This document shows positions 16,417-24,309 of a stretch of DNA of 47,570 nt, piece after piece. The notes beneath the pieces were generated by a model. That model was not told the DNA's origin. It saw nothing but the letters and a program-made list of their open reading frames with translations, and ran no database searches. Position 1 is the first letter of the stretch. Each line of letters starts with the position of its first letter. The position numbers were made by a program, and so were the translations under genes. The stretch covers positions 1 to 47,570 of the forward strand of contig CADALT010000016.1 in NCBI GenBank assembly GCA_902788785.1, in the 5' to 3' direction. This DNA is from an uncultured Ruminococcus sp. GTDB taxonomy: Bacteria; Bacillota; Clostridia; Oscillospirales; Ruminococcaceae.

Positions 16417-17297
16417 CAGCCATGTGAGAATGTATCTTTTCTTGATAATCTTTTAAGGTTCGTATATATCCTGCTGCCATAGTCCTCGCCGCCGGGGATA
16501 CCCACAGCGTCCGCACGGCACCGCTGGCAATGTCTGAATACATCAATATACTTCGATGCTTTCAGCACTGCCCTCTCAAACTCCATGCAGTCGGGTTCAC
16601 GACAGTCTTTGAGCTTATGATTCGGTATCAGCGGGATAATATTGTATATATCCGCACCAGCCTCCGCCACGGTCTTAGCTACCTCTTCGATATGCTCCGA
16701 GTTTATATCGGGCACATACACTGTGTTGACCTTAACGGTAATGCCTGCCTCGCTTATAAGGCGTATGCCTTTCAGCTGCTGCTCGATAAGTATCTCTGCC
16801 GCCTCGACCCCTGTATAGTGCTTTCCATGCCATATGATGCCGTCATTTAGCTGCGCCTCTATCTCGGGATCGACCGCATTAACTGTCACCGTCAGCGAAT
16901 CAACGCCCACATCTATGACCTCCTGCGCCTTTTCAGCAAGCAGCAGTCCGTTGGTGCTCATGCACTTTACCAACTGCGGATACTTCTGCTTTATCAGCCT
17001 GAAAGTTTCCAGCGCATAAGGGCTTGCCAGAGTATCTCCGGGGCCTGCGATGCCTGCTACGTGTATATCGGGACATAGCTCCAAAGCCTTGTCTATGGCT
17101 TCGAGTGCTTCCTGCGGAGTTATTACCGTCGAGGTCACTCCGGGACGCTTTTCATATGTATTGAAGCTGCGCTCGCAGAAACGGCATTCGATATTGCAGC
17201 TGGGGCTTATGGGCAGATGCATCCTGCCGTTGCCGCTGTTTGGACCTTTAGCAAAGCACGGGTGCTTTGTAGTCAGTTCTTCGTATGAGATCGCCAT
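16416..17297 (-). CDS. nifB: NifB-type radical SAM cofactor synthase, short form
   Basis: GGGAGG lies 7 nt before the ATG at 17297, giving 293 residues; the frame continues to 17336 without a site. KHPCF at 11-15, GRMHLPISPSCNIECRFC at 24-41 with radical-SAM cysteines 34, 38 and 41, AGPGDTLA near 82, and the C-terminal CQRCRADAVG are NifB hallmarks. NifB fuses two [4Fe-4S] clusters with a SAM-derived carbide to make NifB-co. The NifX-like domain found at the end of many bacterial NifB proteins is missing here and is supplied by two separate nifX-like genes. Its presence implies the reductase uses a carbide-containing cofactor. Confidence 0.92.
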   Translation of the reverse strand: MAISYEELTTKHPCFAKGPNSGNGRMHLPISPSCNIECRFCERSFNTYEKRPGVTSTVITPQEALEAIDKALELCPDIHVAGIAGPGDTLASPYALETFRLIKQKYPQLVKCMSTNGLLLAEKAQEVIDVGVDSLTVTVNAVDPEIEAQLNDGIIWHGKHYTGVEAAEILIEQQLKGIRLISEAGITVKVNTVYVPDINSEHIEEVAKTVAEAGADIYNIIPLIPNHKLKDCREPDCMEFERAVLKASKYIDVFRHCQRCRADAVGIPGGEDYGSRIYTNLKRLSRKDTFSHG

Positions 17298-17644
17298 CTG
17301 TCCACCTCCCATTGTTTTTCTTCCATCAGCAGACAAAGTGCCTGCTCTATCGTCAAGGGGATCTGATATACCTTTATCCCCTGTTCTTCCATATATTTTA
17401 CAGCTCCGGGACCTGCCCGCTGAACTACCACTGCGCTGATACCGCCAAGTATCTCTGCGGTATCCCCAAAGGCTGATACCTCGTGTTCTCCGCCGTGGCA
17501 GGAGGGTGTCACATCAACATATCCGCCGATATCATAATCATCAAGCTCGGTATCTATCAAAGCCTTGTAGAACCGTTTTGCTCTGCCAAAATGTTCGTTG
17601 ACGTTCTCTCCGTCGCTGCTTGCAAAAGCTATTTCATATATCAT
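17273..17644 (-). CDS. NifX/NifB-C-terminal-like cofactor-binding protein (first copy)
   Basis: Start chosen at 17644, where GGAG stands 5 nt before ATG and the gene begins 10 nt after the cysK-like gene; this gives 123 residues. The NifX-family opening IAFASSDGENVNEHFGRAKRF is plain, and GGISAVVVQRAGPGAVKYMEEQGIKVY is the second conserved strand-helix pair. An additional His/Cys patch (CHGGEHE) near residue 48 might contribute metal ligands. It overlaps the nifB start by 25 nt, so it is coupled to NifB and probably receives its product. It differs clearly from the second nifX-like protein of the operon. Confidence 0.85.
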   Translation of the reverse strand: MIYEIAFASSDGENVNEHFGRAKRFYKALIDTELDDYDIGGYVDVTPSCHGGEHEVSAFGDTAEILGGISAVVVQRAGPGAVKYMEEQGIKVYQIPLTIEQALCLLMEEKQWEVDRWRSHTKN

Positions 17645-17654
17645 TTTTTCTCCA

Positions 17655-18563
17655 TCAGCCGAATAATCCCGTGCTGAAATATCTGTCACCTCTGTCGGGG
17701 AATACCACGACTATCACGCCCTTATCCAGTGTCTTTGCCAGTTTCAGAGCTGCCGCCATGGCTGCTCCCGAAGATGAACCTGCGATTATGCCCTCATTGC
17801 GTGCAAGCTGTCCCACTGCACCGAAAGCCTCTTCATCGTTCATCTTTATGACCTCGTCCACCAGTTTTATATCCATGGTGTCGGGAATGAAATCGTTGCC
17901 GATACCCTCAATGTTGTAGTCGAAGTGTTCGCCGCCTCCAATGGTCGAGCCTTCGGGGTCTGCCAGCACGCCCTTGATATTTGGGTCATGCTCTTTCAGG
18001 TATCGGACGATCCCCGTGTACGTTCCGCCGCTGCCTGCACCTGCCACAAGGTGTGTCACCCTGGTGCCGATGTCATCCCATATCTCTTTGCCCGTGGTCT
18101 CATAATGGGCAAGGGGATTATTCGGGTTTTTGAACTGCTCTAGTGATATGGAGTCGGGTATCTGCGCTTTCAGCTCTTCCGCCTTTCGCACAGCCCCGAG
18201 CATTCCCTCGGAACGTGGTGTATTTATTACCTCCGCACCCAGCGCCCTCATGAGCGCCTGTTTTTCTGCGGAGAATTTTGTGGGCACTGTGAATATTACT
18301 CTGTAGCCTTTACCAAGTGCTGCGAATGCTATACCCAGTCCCGTATTGCCTGCGGTAGCCTCGATTATGGTGCTGCCTGCTTTAAGTCTTCCCTCTTTTT
18401 CGGCAGCCGCTATCATATACTCGCCGATGCGGTCCTTCACGCTGCCCGAGGGATTGTACATTTCCAGTTTCGCATATATCTCTACTTCGGGGGAGACCCC
18501 CATATTGTTCAGCCTGACCAGCGGCGTGCGCCCGATCAGCTTGTGCATATTCTCATACAGCAT
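17655..18563 (-). CDS. mccA: cysteine synthase-family PLP enzyme, MccA-like (O-acetylserine-dependent cystathionine beta-synthase)
   Basis: A 302-residue fold-type II PLP enzyme: Lys43 in NPSGSVKDR binds PLP, TAGNTGLG binds substrate, and GSGGTYTG and SSSGAA bind the phosphate. FSAEKQALMRALGAEV and GSTIGGGEH...IEGIGNDFIP resemble B. subtilis MccA, which makes cystathionine from O-acetylserine and homocysteine, more than plain CysK; ordinary cysteine synthase activity cannot be excluded. It starts 1 nt after an MccB/MetB-like gene, the same pairing as in reverse transsulfuration operons, and is followed by nifX. O-acetylserine could come from the CysE encoded at 40458-41399. Symbol is a judgement between mccA and cysK. 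Confidence 0.82.
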   Translation of the reverse strand: MLYENMHKLIGRTPLVRLNNMGVSPEVEIYAKLEMYNPSGSVKDRIGEYMIAAAEKEGRLKAGSTIIEATAGNTGLGIAFAALGKGYRVIFTVPTKFSAEKQALMRALGAEVINTPRSEGMLGAVRKAEELKAQIPDSISLEQFKNPNNPLAHYETTGKEIWDDIGTRVTHLVAGAGSGGTYTGIVRYLKEHDPNIKGVLADPEGSTIGGGEHFDYNIEGIGNDFIPDTMDIKLVDEVIKMNDEEAFGAVGQLARNEGIIAGSSSGAAMAAALKLAKTLDKGVIVVVFPDRGDRYFSTGLFG

Positions 18564-18564
18564 A

Positions 18565-19722
18565 TCACTTTACCTCGCTTGATGCTATCGCCTTGTCAAG
18601 GTCAGCCAGAATATCGTCTATATCCTCGATACCGATTGACAGCCTTATCAGACCGTCGGTAATGCCGACTTTCTTCCTTATCTCTTCCGGTATGGACGCG
18701 TGGGTCATGCTCGAAGGATGGCACACCAGTGATTCCACACCGCCCAGGCTCTCCGCAAGGGTGATAAGCTCAAGGCTCTCAAAGAACACCTTTATATCGT
18801 AGTTGTCTTTCAGTTCAAAGGATATCATCACGCCGCCGTTCTTCGCCTGACGCTTATTGACTTCATAGCCCTTGTCACTTTCAAGTCCCGGGTAGTGCAC
18901 GCTCTTAACAGCCTCATGTTCCAGCAGATGCTTTGCAGCTTTCTCGGCGTTTGAAACGTGCCTGTCGAGCCTTACACCCAGGGTCTTTATACCTCTTATC
19001 AGCAGGAAGCTGTCAAAGGGTGCCAGCACACCGCCTGTGGAATTCTGCAAAAATGCCAGCTTTTCGGCAAGCTCCTTTGTCTTGACCACCGCAAGACCTG
19101 CCACCACATCGCTGTGACCGCCAAGATACTTCGTAGCAGAATGTACCACGATGTCAGCGCCAAGTTCAAGAGGTCTTTGCAGGTAGGGTGTCATGAAAGT
19201 ATTGTCAACTATCACCAGAAGACCATGCTTATGGGCTATCTCTGCAACCGCACGTATATCTGTCACCGTCATCAGCGGATTAGCGGGGCTTTCTATCAGA
19301 ACCGCCTTGACATCATCTGTTATATCCTTTTCAAATGAAGCAGGGTCCTCTGTATCAGATATAGTATAGTTTATGCCGAAGTGGTCGAACACCTGATTTA
19401 ACAGCCTGAATGTTCCGCCGTAAACATTTGAGGAAATGAGCACTCTGTCTCCCGTATTCAGAAGGCTGAGCACTGCTGTTTCCGCCGCAAGACCGCTGGC
19501 AAAAGCAAAACCTGCTTCGCCGCCTTCAAGCTCGGCGATAAGTGCTTCAAGGGCTTCTCTTGTGGGGTTGCCTGTTCTTGAATACTCATAGCCCCTCATC
19601 TTTCCAAGACCATCCTGTTTAAATGTAGATGTCTGGTATATGGGTACATTCACCGCACCTGTGCGCTCATCTGTTGATATGCCGCCGTGGATAAGTGCGG
19701 TGTCGATCTTCTTGTAACTCAT
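18565..19722 (-). CDS. trans-sulfuration PLP enzyme (cystathionine gamma-lyase/synthase family, MccB/MetB-like)
   Basis: The frame opens to 19770, but that codon lies in the promoter; AAAGGA stands 9 nt before the ATG at 19722, giving 385 residues. Typical Cys/Met-metabolism PLP signature: YEYSRTGNPT near 45, SSNVYGGT near 97, DNTFMTPYLQRPLELGADIVVHSATKYLGGHSD with PLP-binding Lys198. The family includes cystathionine gamma-synthase (O-acetylhomoserine plus cysteine), gamma-lyase and O-acetylhomoserine sulfhydrylase; they cannot be told apart by eye. Pairing with the MccA-like gene favours gamma-lyase, while metAA nearby would suit use of O-acetylhomoserine. It is first gene of the eight-gene operon. 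Confidence 0.85.
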   Translation of the reverse strand: MSYKKIDTALIHGGISTDERTGAVNVPIYQTSTFKQDGLGKMRGYEYSRTGNPTREALEALIAELEGGEAGFAFASGLAAETAVLSLLNTGDRVLISSNVYGGTFRLLNQVFDHFGINYTISDTEDPASFEKDITDDVKAVLIESPANPLMTVTDIRAVAEIAHKHGLLVIVDNTFMTPYLQRPLELGADIVVHSATKYLGGHSDVVAGLAVVKTKELAEKLAFLQNSTGGVLAPFDSFLLIRGIKTLGVRLDRHVSNAEKAAKHLLEHEAVKSVHYPGLESDKGYEVNKRQAKNGGVMISFELKDNYDIKVFFESLELITLAESLGGVESLVCHPSSMTHASIPEEIRKKVGITDGLIRLSIGIEDIDDILADLDKAIASSEVK

Positions 19723-19768
19723 TTCACTCATTCCTTTCATATTTTTCCTATTTGTTTGGTATGTATTC

Positions 19769-19797
19769 ATGATACATCAAAAACGCCTTATAGTCAA
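19769..19797 (-). promoter_or_regulatory. promoter of the transsulfuration/nitrogenase-like operon
   Basis: On the minus strand TTGACT (19792-19797) and TATCAT (19769-19774) are 17 bp apart. This places the 5' end near 19762, about 40 nt before the mccB-like start. No other convincing promoter is seen inside the operon. Confidence 0.75.
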
Positions 19798-19808
19798 TCG
19801 CAATATGT

Positions 19809-20020
19809 GATAACGTTATCTCATCTCCCCCCGACATCAGTGATTTTTCCGCCTCAAAAGTCCCAATATAAGTTTATCTCGGTAAATATTTTTGAACATC
19901 TTTTTAAATCTCCCGTTTGATTGATAACGTTGTCACGCCAAAAACACATATTTACGCCTTTTATGTCGGAAAATCATATCAATTTCTCCGATATCCGACC
20001 TCGTGTGCGGCAACGTTATC
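19809..20020. promoter_or_regulatory. three LacI/CcpA-type operator-like palindromes
   Basis: GATAACGTTATC at 19809-19820 is a perfect palindrome 11 bp upstream of the -35 box. GATAACGTTGTC at 19923-19934, within TGATAACGTTGTCA, fits the catabolite-response consensus TGWNANCGNTNWCA. A third, GGCAACGTTATC, is at 20009-20020. Centres are 114 and 86 bp apart. The rest of this roughly 360-nt gap (19723-20079) holds no gene. LacI-family proteins bind such CG-centred sites; the adjacent LacI gene or a CcpA-like protein are candidates. Confidence 0.65.
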
Positions 20021-20048
20021 ACAAGTAAACTTTTAAATGAACGCATAA

Positions 20049-20078
20049 AAACAGCCGATGCGGTAACATCGGCTGTTT
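20049..20078 (-). terminator. terminator of the LacI-family gene
   Basis: AAACAGCCGATG and CATCGGCTGTTT form a perfect 12-bp stem with a 6-nt loop; TTTTTAT completes it on the minus strand. It also shields the region upstream of the operon promoter from read-through. Confidence 0.85.
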
Positions 20079-20079
20079 A

Positions 20080-21153
20080 TCATATATAATATTCAGGCTC
20101 TGTCAGTTCTTTCAGAGGTCGGCAGCTTTCACGTATGACCAGTGTACCTTCTACTTCAAGCCTTGAAACTATCCTGTGACCTCCCCTTATCCTGTCAAGC
20201 AGCAGCATAAGCGCAAAGCGCACCATATCATTTTTCGGCAGCGAGATAGTAGTCAGCATGGGTCTTGTATACTGCGCAGCGTCTATATCATCGCTGGATA
20301 TGACTGAGGGCATATAGCCCCGTCCCCTGCGCCTGTTTATGGCTTTCAGCATACCCACCGCAAGTATATCGTTGGCACAGTATATCCCCGTGGGCGGATC
20401 ATCAAGTCCGCTGAAATATTCCATAGCCGCAATGCCGTTAGCCTCGTTGGGCAGGGTATCAAAAATATAATCTATATCCACCGCAAGGCGCTCATTTGTC
20501 AGCGCAGCCTGGTACCCCGAAAACCTCGATTCGTTATGGCAGTCGCCCACATAGCCTATCTTCGTATGACCGAGTTTTGCCAGATAAGCTATGGCTGTCT
20601 GCGCTATCCTGCTGCCGTCGCATAGAACCTCGTCCGCCTCGTAATTGGTGGAATTTCGGTTTATCGAAACTATATTCTTCTCCTTATTCTTCAGCATTTT
20701 CAGTGCTCTGCCCGTGACTTTGCCGATAACGATAAGCCCGTCCGAGTGGCGCTCATTATCGGGATAAAGGGAATCGACCAACTTTTGCAGCTTGTCAGTC
20801 CTGCTGAGTTTCTCATCGGAGAACTCCGCATTGTGCCAGACATTCCCCACGATGCACCCACTGTTTCGCAGTTCCTTCTCCAGTATCATCAGCAGTTCAT
20901 CATAGAAAGGGTCTGCTGCCTCGTGCGCAAATCTCGTAAGCAGTATATTGACATGGTATATCTTTTCTTCACCCGATGCACCCGTTTTTAACGAACGTGC
21001 GCTGGCATTGGGTATATAATTTATCTCCCGTGCTGCCTCCAGCACACGACGCTTGACCTCATCATTTGCACATTTGCGGTTCGGGTCGTTGAGTATACGC
21101 CCTACTGTCGAAACAGATACACCTGTCATCTGCGCTATCTTTTTAAGTGACAT
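20080..21153 (-). CDS. LacI/GalR-family transcriptional regulator
   Basis: GGGAGG lies 9 nt before the ATG at 21153, giving 357 residues. The N-terminal helix-turn-helix and hinge are textbook LacI: SLKKIAQMTGVSVSTVGRILNDP, then NYIPNASARSLKTG. A periplasmic-binding-protein-like effector domain follows (DGLIVIGKVTG, LGHTKIGYVGD, PTGIYCANDILAVG, ISSDDID, LTTISLPK). The effector is usually a sugar. No matching palindrome is seen in its own promoter, but three LacI-type sites lie just beyond its terminator, upstream of the mccB-mccA-nif-like operon. Control of that operon is a hypothesis based on adjacency. It has its own consensus promoter. Confidence 0.88.
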   Translation of the reverse strand: MSLKKIAQMTGVSVSTVGRILNDPNRKCANDEVKRRVLEAAREINYIPNASARSLKTGASGEEKIYHVNILLTRFAHEAADPFYDELLMILEKELRNSGCIVGNVWHNAEFSDEKLSRTDKLQKLVDSLYPDNERHSDGLIVIGKVTGRALKMLKNKEKNIVSINRNSTNYEADEVLCDGSRIAQTAIAYLAKLGHTKIGYVGDCHNESRFSGYQAALTNERLAVDIDYIFDTLPNEANGIAAMEYFSGLDDPPTGIYCANDILAVGMLKAINRRRGRGYMPSVISSDDIDAAQYTRPMLTTISLPKNDMVRFALMLLLDRIRGGHRIVSRLEVEGTLVIRESCRPLKELTEPEYYI

Positions 21154-21201
21154 ATGCCTCGCCTCCCTAGTATACCATAGTAAACATATCTTGTTAGTAT
21201 G

Positions 21202-21230
21202 ATTATAGCGCAGACTTCTCATTTTGTCAA
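21202..21230 (-). promoter_or_regulatory. sigma-A promoter of the LacI-family gene
   Basis: Minus-strand TTGACA (21225-21230) and TATAAT (21202-21207) with 17 bp spacing. Confidence 0.8.
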
Positions 21231-21287
21231 GATGTTAACTGTGAATTTTTTCCATTAACAAAGAATTTATAAACAAACAATAAAATA

Positions 21288-21316
21288 TTGACAACCAAAC
21301 AAACAAATGATATAAT
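21288..21316 (+). promoter_or_regulatory. sigma-A promoter of the first ABC locus
   Basis: TTGACA (21288-21293), 17 bp, TATAAT (21311-21316), divergent from the LacI promoter. Confidence 0.85.
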
Positions 21317-21366
21317 ATACTAGTCTAAAATATTTATATCTACAGTAGTGAAAGGAGATCCCCAAA

Positions 21367-21528
21367 ATGAACAGACACATTATTATAAGAGCGATAATTG
21401 CAGTTATATGGATAATCGCAGGTATAGCCCAGCTGGTATCAAAGGACAATACTATGATGGGCATAGTTTCGCTGGTACTCGGCGCTGCATTCGGTTACAG
21501 CGCATTTATGATGACAAAGAAAAAATAG
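21367..21528 (+). CDS. small membrane protein, 53 residues
   Basis: A short gene with GAAAGGAGA 10 nt before its ATG. The product begins MNRHIIIRAIIAVIWIIAG and ends in KKK. Two hydrophobic helices (residues 5-22 and 30-47) are joined by a short polar loop with KDN. It comes directly after a consensus promoter and 16 nt before an ABC ATPase gene, so it is a real first gene of that operon. It may be an accessory or stabilising subunit of the exporter. No family recognised. Confidence 0.7.
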   Translation: MNRHIIIRAIIAVIWIIAGIAQLVSKDNTMMGIVSLVLGAAFGYSAFMMTKKK

Positions 21529-21544
21529 CGCAGGTAAACGAAGA

Positions 21545-22264
21545 ATGGGAGAAATATTAACTGTAAAGGGACTAAAGGGCTGGTATACTGCCGATAAGCC
21601 CGTGCTGAAGGGTCTTGACCTTGATATAGAAGAAAACAGTGTCATCGGACTTATAGGTCTTAACGGCGCAGGCAAGACCACACTCATGAACATTATCTGC
21701 GGTCTGCACGACGGTTTTGAATGCAGCTCGGTAAAAATGCATGATAAGGCAGTCACTTTCAAGGATAAGGCTTTCATGAAAAGCCGCTACATAGTATTCT
21801 CGGAGGATGAGTCCTTCGGGTATTTCAACTTTGATGAGTATCTTACATATGTTTTTGGCTGCTACGGAAAAACTCCCGATGATGCATATGTAAACGAACT
21901 GGTGGAACGTTTCGGCTTTGGCGAACACAGACCCAAGCTGATAAAGGACCTTTCACTGGGCAACAGGCGCAAGGCATACCTTATCACGGGCTTTGCTTTA
22001 AGACCCGACCTGCTTTTGCTGGATGAACCCGTGAACGGACTGGATTTCAACAGTACAGAGACTCTGTACTCGCTTATCGCAGGATATAAGGAGTTCGGCA
22101 CGGTGCTGTTCTCGTCACATATCCTGGAGAGCGTTACACTTACCTCGGACAAGGTGATAGTGCTTGAAAACGGTGTCATCACCAAGACCTATACGGGCAG
22201 CGATATAAATGCCGAAAGCATCAGGGCTTCCCTGGGAACGGAGGTCAGTGAGGGCGATGTATAA
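21545..22264 (+). CDS. ABC transporter ATP-binding protein
   Basis: A 239-residue ATPase of an ABC-2 type exporter. Walker A GLNGAGKTT near residue 37, Walker B LLLLDEP near 160, D-loop NGLD and switch His in SSHIL are present. The signature is LSLGNRRK instead of LSGGQ, and the segment after Walker A is short. The stop codon overlaps the start of the membrane protein gene by several nt, so the two are coupled. Substrate unknown; it lies behind a promoter divergent from a LacI gene, without an adjacent biosynthesis gene. Confidence 0.88.
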   Translation: MGEILTVKGLKGWYTADKPVLKGLDLDIEENSVIGLIGLNGAGKTTLMNIICGLHDGFECSSVKMHDKAVTFKDKAFMKSRYIVFSEDESFGYFNFDEYLTYVFGCYGKTPDDAYVNELVERFGFGEHRPKLIKDLSLGNRRKAYLITGFALRPDLLLLDEPVNGLDFNSTETLYSLIAGYKEFGTVLFSSHILESVTLTSDKVIVLENGVITKTYTGSDINAESIRASLGTEVSEGDV

Positions 22265-23396
22265 GCTGCTTTCAAGAAAACTGCTGGGCGATGGTTACAA
22301 AAGTGCCATCAGGTCTGTGCTGGTAGCAGTAATCATATGGTTCTCGCTGCATAGTCTGGAAAAAACAATACCCATCGCACAGAAAGTCATCATAATAACG
22401 GGTATGTTCTATACGATGACCGTGATGATACAGACGCTTACCTCACAGGATAACGCCAAATGTCTCAAAGGGCTTTTTGCCATGCCCTGCGATGAAAAGC
22501 GTACTTTATGGGAATACACAGCGGTGGTCGGTATATATGCGCTCACCACAAAGACCTCGCTGCTGTTTGCACTGTTATTTGCATTCTGCAAGCCGGAGCC
22601 TTTGCAGATAGTCATACTGGTCCTGAGCGTGCTGTACTCTATACTGGGCACGATCGCAGGCTATGGCTCATTCAAAAAAATGCCAGCCGTTACGGGCGCA
22701 TTAGTGGTGGGTGGTATAGCCATGGCTATGCTGCTGCCCGAGGGCATGATCGCAGCGGCGGTGCTGGCTGCGGCTGATATCGTTGCAGCTGTGGTTCTTT
22801 CGCTGCAAAAGCTTGACAGCTACAGGGTCTCGGAAAATACAAAGGTCAAAGCTCACCGCACCAAGGGCAAGCCTAAAATGCTGTTGTGGCGCTATGTTAT
22901 GCGCTATCTTGCAGCACACAAGAACTATCTGCTGAGTACGGTCATCATAATCGCATTCAGCTGCTACCTTGCCATAAATTTTGACGATCAGGGCATGAAA
23001 ATGGGCTGCGGAATAGGTCTTGCAATGATCTCGCTGAATACTCCGATGGCTATAATCGTCAGCTCGAACAGAGGCTTGAAGCGCAAGCTCGAAGCCCTGC
23101 CCGACAAGACCCCAAGATTTTTTATCCCCTACGGTATCGTACTTTTTATTTTCTATATGATATGCTATGCGTTATTCCTGACAAGCTTCGGTATCTTCGG
23201 CGGAACAGTAGATCTGAAGGCATTCATAACAGCACCGCTTTTCGCAGCACAGGCTGCATTTGCAGCAGCACTGATGGAGGATAAGTTCACCATAACAAAA
23301 TGGAAGACCGAACCCGACATCTGGCACAACCCCAGAAAATATATCACACCCGTTGTACTGACGCTCGAAGCTGCACTGATATACATGGTATTCTGA
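22257..23396 (+). CDS. ABC transporter membrane subunit
   Basis: The ATG at 22257 overlaps the ATPase stop; the frame is open further upstream but inside the ATPase. The 379-residue protein has roughly ten hydrophobic segments, for example AIRSVLVAVIIWFSL, VVGIYALTTKTSLLFALLF, AAAVLAAADIVAAVVL and FFIPYGIVLFIFYMICYALF, with no large soluble domain. It is the permease partner of the preceding ATPase. Sequence does not resemble a named ABC-2 subfamily closely. The terminator at 23402-23439 ends the operon. Confidence 0.75.
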   Translation: MYKLLSRKLLGDGYKSAIRSVLVAVIIWFSLHSLEKTIPIAQKVIIITGMFYTMTVMIQTLTSQDNAKCLKGLFAMPCDEKRTLWEYTAVVGIYALTTKTSLLFALLFAFCKPEPLQIVILVLSVLYSILGTIAGYGSFKKMPAVTGALVVGGIAMAMLLPEGMIAAAVLAAADIVAAVVLSLQKLDSYRVSENTKVKAHRTKGKPKMLLWRYVMRYLAAHKNYLLSTVIIIAFSCYLAINFDDQGMKMGCGIGLAMISLNTPMAIIVSSNRGLKRKLEALPDKTPRFFIPYGIVLFIFYMICYALFLTSFGIFGGTVDLKAFITAPLFAAQAAFAAALMEDKFTITKWKTEPDIWHNPRKYITPVVLTLEAALIYMVF

Positions 23397-23401
23397 TAAT
23401 G

Positions 23402-23439
23402 AAAAGACACTTCTGAACTTTCTTGCGGAAGTGTCTTTT
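23402..23439 (+). terminator. Rho-independent terminator
   Basis: AAAAGACACTTC (23402-23413) pairs perfectly with GAAGTGTCTTTT (23428-23439), followed by TTTTTG. Confidence 0.88.
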
Positions 23440-23489
23440 TTTGTGCTTATCTCATATACGTACTATATGATGGTCTTAAATATAAAAAC

Positions 23490-23518
23490 TTGAAAAACTC
23501 ACGAAAATGTGGTATCAT
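23490..23518 (+). promoter_or_regulatory. promoter of the response-regulator gene
   Basis: TTGAAA (23490-23495) and TATCAT (23513-23518), 17 bp apart. A 17-mer GTACGGTGCTGCCTATA in the leader (23548-23564) recurs with one change at 24290-24306, after the gene. Confidence 0.65.
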
Positions 23519-23581
23519 ATTTGTTGGTCATAATTCGGCACTGCCATGTACGGTGCTGCCTATAAAAGGAGGACACAAAAA

Positions 23582-24244
23582 ATGCAAAACATATTGGTTG
23601 TTGATGATGACATATATATCGGTGATATGCTGGAGGAAACTCTGTCGGCTGAGGGGTACGGAGTCCTGCGTGCTTATTCGGGTACCGAAGCACTCTTCGT
23701 ACTGGGAAACCAAAAGCCCGACCTTATACTTTTAGACCTTATGCTGCCCGGGCTCAGCGGTGAAGAACTTCTGCCGAAGATAAAGGACATACCCGTCATA
23801 GTGGTCAGTGCAAAGGTCGATGTCAGCGATAAAGTCGCACTGCTGATGTCGGGTGCCTGCGATTACGTGACAAAGCCTTTCAACATTTCGGAGCTTCTGG
23901 CAAGGATAACCGTACAACTTAGGAAAGCGCAGGCAAGCGCCAATTCCGATACCCTGAAATTTTCAGACCTTACCCTGCACTGCGATACGCTCACCGCTGT
24001 TATCGGTGCGGAGGAAGTCAGGCTGACACGCACCGAATGTGCGATACTCAAACTGCTTATGCAAAATCCAAATTCTCCTGTGGGCAGGACGACCATACTC
24101 GATAAGATAAGCCTTGATACCCCCGACTGCACCGAACGTTCGCTGAAACAGCATATAAGCAATATGCGCAAAAAGCTCGAACTCGTCAGCGGCAAGGATT
24201 ATATCGAAGCGGTGTACGGCATTGGCTTTAAAATGAGAGGTTAA
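23582..24244 (+). CDS. OmpR/PhoB-family response regulator
   Basis: AAAAGGAGG precedes the ATG at 23582; 220 residues. The receiver domain (1-115) has the acidic pocket VVDDD, phosphoacceptor Asp52 in LILLDLMLPG, and Lys in YVTKPF. The C-terminal winged helix (about 125-220) has EVRLTRTECAILKLLM and the recognition segment ERSLKQHISNMRKKL. It activates or represses promoters by binding direct repeats. Four such repeats, TCTTGAC at 11-12 bp steps, sit just downstream before the exporter genes. The partner histidine kinase is almost certainly the one at 27386-28252, at the far end of the same cluster. Confidence 0.92.
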   Translation: MQNILVVDDDIYIGDMLEETLSAEGYGVLRAYSGTEALFVLGNQKPDLILLDLMLPGLSGEELLPKIKDIPVIVVSAKVDVSDKVALLMSGACDYVTKPFNISELLARITVQLRKAQASANSDTLKFSDLTLHCDTLTAVIGAEEVRLTRTECAILKLLMQNPNSPVGRTTILDKISLDTPDCTERSLKQHISNMRKKLELVSGKDYIEAVYGIGFKMRG

Positions 24245-24252
24245 AGACAAGG

Positions 24253-24306
24253 TATAGGCAACACTGCACAAAGGCTTTAGTCGGTGATCGTACGGTGTTG
24301 CCTATA
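24253..24306 (+). terminator. inverted repeat after the response-regulator gene
   Basis: TATAGGCAACAC (24253-24264) pairs perfectly with GTGTTGCCTATA (24295-24306) over a 30-nt loop. There is no T-tract, so it is a partial terminator or an attenuator placed just before the operator repeats. Confidence 0.45.
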
Positions 24307-24309
24307 ATA

